64,000 nucleotides of DNA from Desulfovibrio sp. (GTDB lineage Bacteria; Desulfobacterota; Desulfovibrionia; Desulfovibrionales; Desulfovibrionaceae): contig JACRDI010000019.1 in assembly GCA_016218665.1 (NCBI GenBank), forward strand, positions 1 through 64,000. Direction: 5' to 3'. The notes beneath the pieces were generated by a model, which saw only the letters and a list, made by a program, of their open reading frames with translations, ran no database searches and had not been told where the DNA came from. The translations under genes were made by a program, and so were the position numbers. Of the stretch, positions 1-7,853 are shown one piece after another; the first letter of the stretch is position 1; every line of letters starts with the position of its first letter.

Positions 1-632
1 AGCACGCTCTGCTCGATCATGATCTCGCTCTTCATGCTGGCGGCCAGGCCCTGGGAGGAGATGGACTCCAGGTCCTCCATGTTGTAGGCCACGCCGCCGC
101 CGGTGCCGCCCATGGTGAAGGCGGGGCGGATGATGAGCGGGAAGGGCAGGGTGCGGCCAATCTCGCGCACGTCGTCCATGCTGCGGGCGATGCCGCTCTT
201 GGGCCCCTTGAGGCCGATCTACTCCAGGGCGGCGCGGAACAGCTCGCGGCTTTCGGCCTTCTCGATGACGGGCACCGAAGCGCCGATGAGCTCCACGCCG
301 AACTTCTCCAGCACGCCCATCTTGGCCACGGCCAGCGCGGTGTTCAGCGCGGTCTGGCCGCCCAGGGTGGGCAGCAGGGCGTCGGGGCGCTCCTGCTCGA
401 TGATCTTGGCCACTGTGCCGGGCTCGATGGGTTCGATATAGGTGCGGTCGGCCAACTCCGGGTCGGTCATGATGGTGGCCGGGTTGGAGTTCACCAGGAT
501 GACCTCGTACCCTTCTTCCTTCAGGGCTTTGAGGGCCTGGGTGCCGGAGTAGTCGAATTCGCAGGCCTGGCCGATGACGATGGGGCCGGAGCCGATGAGC
601 ATGATCTTCTTGATGTCTGTCCGCTTGGGCAT
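1..632 (-). pseudogene. carB: carB 5' part: carbamoyl-phosphate synthase large subunit, interrupted by an in-frame TAG and cut by the window edge
   Basis: The large subunit of carbamoyl-phosphate synthase makes carbamoyl phosphate for pyrimidine and arginine synthesis. The N-terminus ([20 protein letters not shown], then [13 protein letters not shown]) is textbook CarB. ATG is at 632, preceded by a GGGG-rich ribosome site. After 137 residues the frame meets TAG (plus-strand positions 219-221) inside the conserved stretch ALE-stop-IGLKGPKSG, where CarB normally has lysine (AAG). The same frame then continues without fault to base 1, including the ATP-grasp segment RPAFTMGGTGGG. A single A-to-T change therefore explains the stop. 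It is either a real nonsense mutation or a sequencing/assembly error. TAG is an ordinary stop in this genome (many genes here end in it), so readthrough is unlikely. Confidence 0.88.
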
Positions 633-777
633 TTTCCCCGCCGCTTGTGTGAAAAGGTTTTTCCCTGTGCCTGAAACGGGAGAGATGTACGCCATAAGCA
701 TCCGGCAGGCAAGTGGCAAGGGCCGGTCCCCTCCCGGTCGGAACGCCCGGCCCGGCGCGGGTTTGCGGGGGCGCGCG

Positions 778-806
778 TTGACAGCGGCGTGCGTTTTTCC
801 TAACGT
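778..806 (+). promoter_or_regulatory. sigma-70-like promoter for the lipoprotein gene
   Basis: A perfect -35 box TTGACA (778-783) is followed after 17 bases by TAACGT (801-806), a weak -10. It lies 38 bases before the ATG at 844, in the gap between divergent carB and the lipoprotein gene. The -10 matches only half the consensus, so this is a prediction. Confidence 0.45.
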
Positions 807-843
807 TGTACGAGTCTGGAAAACCGTCTGCCAGGAGCCGTCC

Positions 844-1464
844 ATGCGCAACGCACGCGTCCTTGCCGCTGCCGTCCTTTCCCTCCTCGGCCTGCTCGCC
901 GTCCTTTCCGCCTGCGCCGGCCGCAACCCGGCCGAGGGCGCGCCCGCGCTCTCCGAGGTCCAGTTCCTCGATTCCGGCAGCTTCGACCGCAAGCTCTCGG
1001 CCTCGCTTTCGGCCAGGCAGCCGCTGGTCACGGTGGTCTTCCCGGCCTCCATCACCCTGAACAACATCCCGGAGCGCATGGACAAGTGGCTGGCCAAGGT
1101 GGAGAAGTTCGGCGGCAAGGTGGAGATACAGCCCGAGCCGGAAGCGGGCCGGGGCATCATCTCCGAGATCTTCGGCCTGTTCATCAAGGCCTACGAGGCC
1201 ATCGAGGAGGCGGTGATCTACGCCCCGGCCAAGAACTACAACGTCATGATCTACTACCGCGCCCAGACCGGCCTGGTGACGCGGCTGTGCTTCGTGCAGA
1301 AGGGCTCGCAGGCCGCCGGCCCGCAACCTGTCGGCCCGCAACCTTCCGTCTCGCAACCTGTCGATGCACAGCCTGCCGGCCCGCAGAATCCGGACGCGCA
1401 GGCGATCCCCACCGGCCCGGCTGGCGGGGGCTTCATGCCGGAGGGACTACCCCAGGCGAAGTAG
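844..1464 (+). CDS. hypothetical lipoprotein
   Basis: This is a 206-residue protein of unknown function. It starts with a typical lipoprotein signal: MRNAR, a hydrophobic core and a lipobox-like LAVLSAC near residue 20, so it should be acylated and anchored to a membrane facing the periplasm. The ATG at 844 has AGGAG (833-837) at good spacing. The middle (about residues 25-150) is mixed alpha/beta with no motif I recognise. The last 55 residues are low-complexity Pro/Gln/Ala with imperfect repeats of the type [10 protein letters not shown]. It stands alone and is transcribed away from carB. Confidence 0.85.
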   Translation: MRNARVLAAAVLSLLGLLAVLSACAGRNPAEGAPALSEVQFLDSGSFDRKLSASLSARQPLVTVVFPASITLNNIPERMDKWLAKVEKFGGKVEIQPEPEAGRGIISEIFGLFIKAYEAIEEAVIYAPAKNYNVMIYYRAQTGLVTRLCFVQKGSQAAGPQPVGPQPSVSQPVDAQPAGPQNPDAQAIPTGPAGGGFMPEGLPQAK

Positions 1465-1842
1465 CGCCGCAGGGCTAAAGCTCCCGTCCGCACCGTCCGA
1501 AGAGAAGGGCAACGGGCAGACGGACCTCCGGGGCATCCTTTAAGGTGTTCGCCAGGGACCGGCTCCTGTTCGAGAAAACATACCCTTTGGCCAAGGCCGC
1601 CGCCGGAAGATGGGCTTCCGCTGGCGGCCTTGGTCATTCTGGCGCGCCGCGCTCCCGCCTGCCTGCTTGGGGAGCCTGGCGCCGCCGCCTGGAACGTTGC
1701 CTGGGACATTTCGTGGAACGTTGCCGGAAGCTGCCGCCAGAAGCGTTGCCAGAAGCGTCGCCTGGGTCTGTCTGTCCGGGGCACAGCCCGTGCGGCTGCC
1801 CAGCCGCCTGAGGTGCTCTGCCTGCACACGATGCGCTCCGCA
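1465..1842. other. intergenic stretch without a recognisable gene
   Basis: About 440 bases lie between the lipoprotein gene and the converging caspase-like gene. Open frames here are GC-driven and have no ribosome site or recognisable product. The stretch holds a large hairpin (1591-1633) and two copies of GGAACGTTGCC about 23 bases apart (around 1690-1725), followed by related GCGTTGCC/GCGTCGCC motifs. A terminator for the minus-strand gene lies at its right end. Confidence 0.6.
1591..1633. terminator. large stem-loop, possible terminator of the lipoprotein gene
   Basis: The arms CCAAGGCCGCC (1591-1601) and GGCGGCCTTGG (1623-1633) pair perfectly. The inner arms CCGGAAG and CTTCCG extend the stem around a short loop. 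The bases after it on the plus strand (TCATTCT) are only moderately T-rich, so termination is possible but not certain. It could also act as a processing or stability hairpin. Confidence 0.5.
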
Positions 1843-1877
1843 CGCAAAAGACCCTGGGTGGTAAGTCGCTCCCAGGG
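1843..1877 (-). terminator. rho-independent terminator of the caspase-like gene
   Basis: Read on the minus strand, the stem CCCTGGG / CCCAGGG with a 12-base loop is followed directly by TCTTTT. It lies just downstream of the minus-strand stop at 1904. Confidence 0.65.
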
Positions 1878-1903
1878 CCCTGCTTATCGTTCTTTCAGCG
1901 GGA

Positions 1904-4240
1904 TCATCCCCTGCCGGGTGTCTGGCCGCGCGCCCTGTCTCGCGCCTTGTCTCGCGCATGCCCGTTCGCCGCGCGGGACACTGCGAACACCCCCGCAGCG
2001 CCGCAGGCGAGGCTGGCGGCAAGAAGCGCCCAGGCGCGGGCCTGCGCGTCGCCCTCGGCCGCGGCGGCCAGCAGCACCACGGGCGTCAGCGCGCCGCGCA
2101 CGGCCGCGCGGGCCCAGGGCCGCTGGCGGATGGCCTCGGCCAGGGGCGGGCTGGCGCTGTAGTAGGCATCCACCATGGCGCGCCCGGCGTCGGAGCGCAG
2201 GAGCACGGAGTCGCGGAAGCGCCGCAGGGTGAGCACGTGCTCCTCCCAGGGCTCGCCGTAGGCGGCGGTGGCGATGAAGCAGTCCGGGTTGCCGTGGTAG
2301 GCCATGCTCTGGGCCAGGCTGCCCTGGCGGATGAGGAAGCCCTTCCACACCCCGCCGAAGCTGGAGTCGCGCGCGGAGATGGGAATGGTGTCCAGGTCGC
2401 CGGAGAGGTCGCAGGTGAAGTCGTAGTAGCCGCTGCCGAAGATGCCCATGCTGTAGATCCAGCGGTAGGTCATGGTCTTGCCGGTGATCTTGATGTCGGA
2501 AATGGTGGCGGTGTTTGCGCCGCCGCCCACGCCCACCAGGGTGTCGCCGTTCAGGGTGAAGGTCATGGTGTTCACGAACCCGGTGATGGCCTTGTCCTGC
2601 ATGGTCCAGTAGAAGGTGCCCACCATGCGGCCCTTCAGGTCCACCTTGCGCGAGAGGTCGCGGGCGTACTCGCCCTGCTCGCGCTCCGGCACCAGCGCGC
2701 GGTACTCCTCCAGGGCCTTCTTGGCCTGGTCCATCTCGTTCTTCCTGGCCGCGGCCGTGGCCATGGCCAGCTGCACCAGGGCCCTGTCCGCGCCTTCCTC
2801 CTGGGCGCGGTTCAGCTGATAGGCGCTGTCGGCCTGCTGGCCTTCCAGGCCCAGCATGAGGCCCTTGGCCACGCGGATGCCGGGGGTGGTGACGCCGGAT
2901 TCCTCCACCCGGCGCACATGATACTTGGCGTCGGCCTCGCGCTTGGTGAGCATGTACGACACGGCCAGCCCGGCGCGGGCGTCGGCGTCGTCGGGGCGCT
3001 TCTGCACGGCCCCTTCGAAGTACTTCTGGGCCTCGCCGATGCCATCGCGCGCGAGCAGGGGGAAGTAAGGCGCGTTGGCCGCCACGGCGGACTTGGAGAC
3101 GCCGGGGCTGGGCGCGGCCGGGGCCGGGGGCGGCTGCTTGGGGCGCGAGGCCATGGCCAGCTGCTTGGCCTGGGCCAGCCTTTCGCGCTCGGCCTCCAGG
3201 CGCTCCTTTTCGGCCTGCAGGGCCTGCAACTGGGCCAGCTCCAGCTTTTCGCGCTTCAGGCGCTCGGCCTCCTCGGCCATGCGGCGCTTCTCGGCCTTGA
3301 TGTCCACGGCGGGCCTTGGCGCGGGGACAGGCGCGGGGACAGGCGCGGGAGCGGGCTGGGGGGCAGGCTCGGGCACGGGCAGGACCGCCGCGGACGCCTG
3401 TGCGGCCTGGGGCGCCGGAATCGGCGCCTGAATCGACGTCGGTGCCGGCGTCGGTGCCGGTGGCGGGCTCTCCTTGGCCTCTCCGGAAAGGTAGAAGTAG
3501 CCGGTGAGGGAGCTGGACTCCCACGGCACCTGCTTCTTGCCCGTCTCGGCCACCACGCCCATGCGCACGCGCATGAACACGTCGGTGATGGGCAGGCCGG
3601 GGGTGCGCATGGTCTGCAGCAGGTGCTTGGTGTAGATGCCGTTCTCGCCGGTGCCGTCGCTGGCCACGGAGCCCGGCGCGGTGGCGTAGGCGATGAGCGA
3701 GCCCGTGGGGGCGCGCATTTCCGCCAGGCCGCGCTCCGCGCTGCGGAAGCCCCGGCTGAAGGGGTTGTTGCGGCAGGCGTCCAGGATGACGATGTTCAGC
3801 GTGTTGCCGGCGTCCTCCATCTTGCCCAGCACGCGGCCCGCGTCCACGCACTCGAAGCGCACGTCGCTCTCGGTCTGGATCTTGGCGTCCACGGGCACAA
3901 GGTAGTTGCTGCCCTGCACCTGCAGGCCGTGCCCGGCGAAGTAGAACAGCCCCACGCCGCCCGCGCGCAGGTTCATGCCGAACTGGCGCACGGCCTCTTC
4001 CATCTCTTTCTGGCCGGCGTCGATCTTGAGGGTGACGTTGAAGCCCAGGCCGCGCAGCAGGGCGGCCATGTCGCGGGCGTCGTTGGCGGGGTTGCGCAGG
4101 GGGGCGGTCTTGTAGGCGCTGTTGCCGATGACGAGGGCGGTGCGCTTCTCGCCTTCCGCCGCCAGACTGCTGGAACCGGCCAGAGCGCAGACGCACACAA
4201 GGAGCAGCGCTAGGAACGGACGGGCGTGTGCGGCGCGCAT
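1904..4240 (-). CDS. caspase-fold (C14, metacaspase-like) exported protein with CFI-box C-terminal region
   Basis: This is a 778-residue putative cysteine peptidase. A signal peptide (about residues 1-28, ending SSLAAEG) is followed by a C14 caspase domain starting RTALVIGNSAYK. The catalytic dyad is visible: His104 in FYFAGHGLQ and Cys156 in ILDACRNNPF. Residues 250-370 are a Pro/Ala-rich linker and a charged coiled coil. A TPR-like region follows (around 380-470), then a beta-rich domain. The last 120 residues open with CFIATAAYG, the CFI-box, followed by a predicted membrane helix and a basic tail, which looks like a surface-anchoring or sorting region. ATG at 4240 follows a GGGGGGA ribosome site. 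The peptidase target is unknown. A structural or regulatory role is also possible. Confidence 0.87.
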   Translation of the reverse strand: MRAAHARPFLALLLVCVCALAGSSSLAAEGEKRTALVIGNSAYKTAPLRNPANDARDMAALLRGLGFNVTLKIDAGQKEMEEAVRQFGMNLRAGGVGLFYFAGHGLQVQGSNYLVPVDAKIQTESDVRFECVDAGRVLGKMEDAGNTLNIVILDACRNNPFSRGFRSAERGLAEMRAPTGSLIAYATAPGSVASDGTGENGIYTKHLLQTMRTPGLPITDVFMRVRMGVVAETGKKQVPWESSSLTGYFYLSGEAKESPPPAPTPAPTSIQAPIPAPQAAQASAAVLPVPEPAPQPAPAPVPAPVPAPRPAVDIKAEKRRMAEEAERLKREKLELAQLQALQAEKERLEAERERLAQAKQLAMASRPKQPPPAPAAPSPGVSKSAVAANAPYFPLLARDGIGEAQKYFEGAVQKRPDDADARAGLAVSYMLTKREADAKYHVRRVEESGVTTPGIRVAKGLMLGLEGQQADSAYQLNRAQEEGADRALVQLAMATAAARKNEMDQAKKALEEYRALVPEREQGEYARDLSRKVDLKGRMVGTFYWTMQDKAITGFVNTMTFTLNGDTLVGVGGGANTATISDIKITGKTMTYRWIYSMGIFGSGYYDFTCDLSGDLDTIPISARDSSFGGVWKGFLIRQGSLAQSMAYHGNPDCFIATAAYGEPWEEHVLTLRRFRDSVLLRSDAGRAMVDAYYSASPPLAEAIRQRPWARAAVRGALTPVVLLAAAAEGDAQARAWALLAASLACGAAGVFAVSRAANGHARDKARDRARGQTPGRG

Positions 4241-4351
4241 GGTCCCCCCTGGGTGGTGGTGAAATTTTGCTTCATGCTAGCAGACTGCGGCATGAATGCA
4301 AGGGGTTGCGTGCCTCCTTCCACGCAATTCGGCACAGCGTTCCGGGGGGCG

Positions 4352-4807
4352 CTATTGCACCACCCACACCGCGCAGTTCTTGGCATTGTGCACAAGCTTT
4401 GTGGACACGCTGCCGAAGAGGAACTCCTCGCTCTTGGTGAGCCCCCGCCTGCCGACCACCAGTGTGCCGAAGCCGCCCTCCTGCTGCACGTCCAGGATGG
4501 TCTGGGCGATGCTCGGCTCCGCGCTGCAGAGCACCGTGCGCTCGCTCACGGCCTCTTCGGGCATCCCTGCAGCCACGAGCCGCGCGCGGGCGTCGGCGAG
4601 GAAGTCGAACACGCGGTCGTGCTCAAGCTTGCACTGGTTCAGCCAGGCTTCCTCGGTGTCGAAGCGGTCGCGCCCCGGGGCGCGCTCGATGTACAGCAGG
4701 GTCACGCGCACGCCCGGCGCCCGGCCCAGCAGCTCCGCGGCGTAGTCCACGGCGCGGCGCGCGTTGTCCGAGGCGTCGACGGAGATGAGGATGTTCTTGA
4801 AGTCCAT
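4352..4807 (-). CDS. universal stress protein, UspA family
   Basis: This 151-residue cytoplasmic stress protein has the usual Usp length. The start (MDFKNILISVDASDNARRAV) is typical. The ATP-binding loop G-2x-G-9x-G-S is complete: Gly119, Gly122, Gly132 and Ser133, so it should bind ATP. AGGAGG stands in front of the ATG. It lies 22 bases downstream of a kinase-fold gene on the same strand, so the two are probably co-transcribed. The effect of the Usp cannot be read from sequence. Confidence 0.93.
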   Translation of the reverse strand: MDFKNILISVDASDNARRAVDYAAELLGRAPGVRVTLLYIERAPGRDRFDTEEAWLNQCKLEHDRVFDFLADARARLVAAGMPEEAVSERTVLCSAEPSIAQTILDVQQEGGFGTLVVGRRGLTKSEEFLFGSVSTKLVHNAKNCAVWVVQ

Positions 4808-4829
4808 GCGGCCTCCTTTGGCGATTGGG

Positions 4830-5813
4830 CTAAAGCTTGCGCAGGGTGTCCAGGCAGGGCTCCAGGTCGGAGAGCAGCTCGGGCACGGTCTCGTAGTAGA
4901 CCTCCGAGGCGCTGGAGTAGTGCAGCAGCACGCGGTTCAGGTCCTCCGGCACGTAGGGGAAGAGCTTCCTCAGGTTCACGATGCGGTGGCGGAAGAACAG
5001 CGCGCAGTCGGCCTCGGTGATGACCGGCGCGTCCGGGTCCGTGGCGGCGCGGTCCTGGATGGTGTGCACGCCCTTGCCGGTGATGAAGGCCAGGATGTTC
5101 CCCAGGCCGAAGAGGTCCAGGCCGAAGGGGTTCTCGGCCATGTCGTAGCCGTAGTCGAAGTCGATCCAGCAGTACTCGCCGCTTTGGTGGTCCACGTAGA
5201 GGTGGTCGCGGCGGATGTCCCCGTGGGTCTCGCCGTTGTCGTGCAGGAACTGGATGGCCTTGCAAGCGCGGACGAAGCGCTCCAGGATGCCGGGGTAGAT
5301 CTCGTGGAAGTAGGTGCGGTGGTCGGCGTTCTCGTCCTCCACGTTGAGGTCGAGCCTGCGGCCGGCCACGCGCAGCAGCACGCGCACCAGGTTGCCCTTC
5401 TCGTCGCGGTGGGCCTGGCCCTGCATGAAGCGCGGATCGCCCTCCACCAGCCGCAGGATGCGCGCCTCCTTGGCGGCGCTGCGGTGGCAGGCGATGGTCA
5501 GCGGCCCGATGTGCTGGTCGAAGGTCTCGGCGAACTCCAGCTTCAGGATGCGGTATTCTCCGCTTTCGAGCTCGATGCAGCGCTTGACCCAGAACTTGGG
5601 GTCCTCCATGCCGAAGCGCCGCTCGCGCTCGTCGCCCATCACCAGGTAGTGCCGGCCTCCCACCTTGATGACGTCGCCGTAGGTGATGCTCATGAATTCG
5701 GTGGTGTCGGTGATGACGGAGCCGTAGGTGTTCACGCTCACGGGCGGAGCAAAGCGCTCCACAAGGGCGCGCACGGTAGGGAGGGGGGCGGGCTGGGCAG
5801 CGGGTTCTGGCAT
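4830..5813 (-). CDS. protein-kinase-fold protein (aminoglycoside-phosphotransferase/Ser-Thr kinase-like)
   Basis: This 327-residue soluble protein has a kinase-like core. A catalytic loop HGDIRRDHL (197-205, catalytic Asp199) is followed by a metal-binding IDFDYG (217-222, Asp218). The usual Asn five residues after the catalytic Asp is His204 here, as in some atypical kinases. The N-terminal lobe is less clear; Lys77 or Lys91 are candidates for the ATP lysine. It is followed after 22 bases by the universal stress protein gene, which suggests that the Usp is a partner or substrate. The substrate could equally be a small molecule. Confidence 0.78.
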   Translation of the reverse strand: MPEPAAQPAPLPTVRALVERFAPPVSVNTYGSVITDTTEFMSITYGDVIKVGGRHYLVMGDERERRFGMEDPKFWVKRCIELESGEYRILKLEFAETFDQHIGPLTIACHRSAAKEARILRLVEGDPRFMQGQAHRDEKGNLVRVLLRVAGRRLDLNVEDENADHRTYFHEIYPGILERFVRACKAIQFLHDNGETHGDIRRDHLYVDHQSGEYCWIDFDYGYDMAENPFGLDLFGLGNILAFITGKGVHTIQDRAATDPDAPVITEADCALFFRHRIVNLRKLFPYVPEDLNRVLLHYSSASEVYYETVPELLSDLEPCLDTLRKL

Positions 5814-5893
5814 GGTGCGCCTCCTGGTTCAGCCTGCCTCAAAAATACGCATTCCGCACGCGGGGTCAAGGGTTTGGAGGTTTCCGCGGCCAT

Positions 5894-5932
5894 GAAAAGG
5901 GCCGCCTCCCCGTCTCCCGGAAGGCGGCCCTG
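5894..5932 (-). terminator. rho-independent terminator of the FmdE-fusion gene
   Basis: On the minus strand AGGGCCGCC and GGCGGCCCT pair around a 17-base loop and are followed by TTTTC. The hairpin begins 27 bases after the stop of the gene ending at 5959. Confidence 0.75.
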
Positions 5933-5958
5933 GAAGGCGCTTGCGCGTCTGCTTCAGC

Positions 5959-7635
5959 CTACTTGCCGAAGCAGCACTTGGGGTACACGCAGGTCTTGCA
6001 GTTGAGGCAGAAGCCGCCCTCGGCCATTTTCGCCAGGTCGGCGCGCTTCAGCTCCACCCCGGCCAGCACGCGCGGCAGCAGGATGTCGAAGCTGGTGGCC
6101 TTGTGGAACAGCGCGCAGGCCGGCACGCCCATGACCTGAGCGCTGCCTGCCGGGCAGGCCAGGCGGCCCAGGAGCGTCATGGCCCCGGGCAAGAGCGGCG
6201 CGCCGTAGAGCATGTCCGTCAGGCCCGCAGTCAGCAGGCCCTTGCGGGTCACGTCGTCGGGGTCGACGGAAAGGCCGGCCGTGGTGACGATGAGTTCCGC
6301 CCCGGCGGCAAGCAGCTTGGCCACGCTCCGGGCGATGCGCTCGGCGTCGTCGGGCACGATGTCCACGGCCACCACGCTGGAGCCCAGGCGCTCCACCTTG
6401 TCGCGCACCACGGGGGCGAACTTGTCCTCGATGAGGCCCTGGAAGACCTCCGTGCCGGTGACCAGCACGCCCACGCGCATGGGCTTCACCGGGGCGATGG
6501 AGAAGAGCGGCCCGGCGGAGAGCACGGCCTGCGCCTTGCGGAAGTTCTCGGCCGAGAGGTAGAGCGGAATGGCCCTGGCCCCGGCCAGCTCCTTGCCGGC
6601 CTCCACCAGCACGCCGTCGTGGCGGCTGGCGGCCATGACGTCGGGCACCATGTTGAAGGCCTCCAGGCGCTCGCGCTCAAGCAGGAGCACGCCGGTGGCG
6701 GTGGACCGGAAGTTGATCTTGCCCTCGTGGGGCGTCTCGTCGAAGGTGATGTTCTCGCCCGCCATGAGTCTGGCGAAGGCCAGCGCGGCCTCGTTCTCGT
6801 GGATGAAGCCGTCGGGGGTCTCCTGCTCCAGGTACACGTGGGCCCGGCCCATGGCCTGCAGGCGGCACACGTCGCCGCCGGAGATGGCGTGCCCCTTGTG
6901 GAACTCCACGCCCTTGCTCTCTCCGGCCACGATGCGCGTCATGTCGTGCAGGGTCTTGTGCCCCACGGCCTCGCTCACGGGAACGGCGGTGAGGCGCGGC
7001 CCGGCGTCCATTTGGGCCTGGGCATGGGGCGCGGTCTCGCAGCCGGCCCCCGCGGGCATGTGGCAGCCGGGCTGGCCGTAGGGGGCCTCGCCCTGGCAGC
7101 CCCGGCAGATGGCGCCGTCGCTGGGCGGGTAGGCCTCGGCGCAGATGGGGCACACGCCCACCCGGCCCATGTTCTTGTGCTTGCGGAACAGGTCGTCCAC
7201 CTGCACCGGGGCCATGGAGCACAGGTTTTCCCCGGCTTCTTCGATCTCGCGGAACAGCCTGTCCGTGTCCTGGTCGGCTTTTTTCTTGAGCTTCAGAAAC
7301 CAGCCGCGTATTTCATCGTATGGAGTCAGCTTTTCCACGTCGAGCCAGACGCGCACGCCCGTGCCGGTGTATTTGTCGTACAGGGCCAGGGCGTAGCGGC
7401 CCAGGTTCAGCACCTTCATCCAGCCGTTGCCCAGGGTGCAGGGGGTCAGAATCTGCACCGCGTCGGGCAGGCATTTGGAGGTCTCCACCACGGCGTCGAA
7501 AAGCGTGCCCTCCGGCAGCTGGCGGCGGGCCAGCTCCACCATGTAGCCGCCGAGCAAGAGGCCCGGAGCCGGGTAGCCGTGGAAGGCCGCGGCCTTGTCC
7601 TTGAATTCCTGGAAGGTGTAGGGGCCGATGTTCAT
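5959..7635 (-). CDS. FmdE-domain / molybdopterin-binding (MoCF) fusion protein
   Basis: This 558-residue cytoplasmic protein probably helps make or handle molybdenum cofactor. Residues 1-130 are an FmdE-type domain (FHGYPAPGLLLGGY, then TPCTLGNGWMKVLNLG). Residues 162-180 form a CxxC...CxxC zinc or iron ribbon (Cys162, 165, 177, 180). Residues 340-500 are a MoaB/MoeA-like molybdopterin-binding domain (VGVLVTGTEVF; VTTAGLSVDPDDVT). The tail is a cysteine cluster (CLNCKTC...KCC). ATG at 7635 is chosen because residues upstream in frame are unlike the family and because an 8-bp palindrome lies at 7662-7687. It is divergent from the molybdoenzyme operon at 7854, which suggests cofactor supply or insertion for that enzyme. 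Confidence 0.85.
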   Translation of the reverse strand: MNIGPYTFQEFKDKAAAFHGYPAPGLLLGGYMVELARRQLPEGTLFDAVVETSKCLPDAVQILTPCTLGNGWMKVLNLGRYALALYDKYTGTGVRVWLDVEKLTPYDEIRGWFLKLKKKADQDTDRLFREIEEAGENLCSMAPVQVDDLFRKHKNMGRVGVCPICAEAYPPSDGAICRGCQGEAPYGQPGCHMPAGAGCETAPHAQAQMDAGPRLTAVPVSEAVGHKTLHDMTRIVAGESKGVEFHKGHAISGGDVCRLQAMGRAHVYLEQETPDGFIHENEAALAFARLMAGENITFDETPHEGKINFRSTATGVLLLERERLEAFNMVPDVMAASRHDGVLVEAGKELAGARAIPLYLSAENFRKAQAVLSAGPLFSIAPVKPMRVGVLVTGTEVFQGLIEDKFAPVVRDKVERLGSSVVAVDIVPDDAERIARSVAKLLAAGAELIVTTAGLSVDPDDVTRKGLLTAGLTDMLYGAPLLPGAMTLLGRLACPAGSAQVMGVPACALFHKATSFDILLPRVLAGVELKRADLAKMAEGGFCLNCKTCVYPKCCFGK

Positions 7636-7661
7636 GCGTGTTTCCGCCTTGGGTTTCGTGT

Positions 7662-7687
7662 CAGTTATGCTGAAACTAACATAACTG
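7662..7687. promoter_or_regulatory. perfect palindrome CAGTTATG-N10-CATAACTG, candidate operator of the FmdE-fusion gene
   Basis: Eight-base arms (7662-7669 and 7680-7687) match perfectly. The site begins 27 bases upstream of the ATG at 7635. GTTAT/ATAAC half sites are reminiscent of molybdate (ModE-type) operators, which would fit the gene, but the regulator is not shown. Confidence 0.5.
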
Positions 7688-7747
7688 CGCAGGTAACCCG
7701 TCGGGAAACCAGGGTCAACATTTTTTGGAAAAATCGTGACTCGGTAC

Positions 7748-7776
7748 TTGACGTATATACCCCATACGGGTAGAGG
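7748..7776 (+). promoter_or_regulatory. candidate promoter of the sulfur-redox operon
   Basis: TTGACG (7748-7753) could be a -35 box. TAGAGG (7771-7776) at 17 bases is a weak -10. TATATA at 7754-7759 could be a -10 of another start. Either way the CstR-like operator at 7757-7772 lies within the promoter. Confidence 0.35.
7757..7772. promoter_or_regulatory. CsoR/CstR-type operator upstream of the cytochrome c-molybdoenzyme operon
   Basis: ATACCCCATACGGGTA is a near-palindrome of the G/C-tract type bound by CsoR-family repressors. For CstR I recall sites close to ATACCC-N-ACGGGTAT. A second copy identical in 14 of 16 bases lies at 13377-13392, in front of the CsoR-family gene of this window. 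Its placement within the promoter region fits repression. Confidence 0.7.
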
Positions 7777-7853
7777 GAACATGAAGCAGAGGAGATGAGC
7801 GGCCAGGCCAAAGCCTGCCGTGACGTATCGCCAACACCCAGGAGGAACCGACC

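Noticed and set aside
219-221. The carB TAG as a pyrrolysine or other recoded codon
   Set aside because: The aligned residue is an ordinary Lys position, TAG is a common stop here, and no recoding signal or pyl gene is visible.
1958-4213. A very long plus-strand open frame opposite the caspase-like gene
   Set aside because: It is a GC-driven mirror of the real minus-strand gene, His/Gly/Ala-rich, with no domain or ribosome site.
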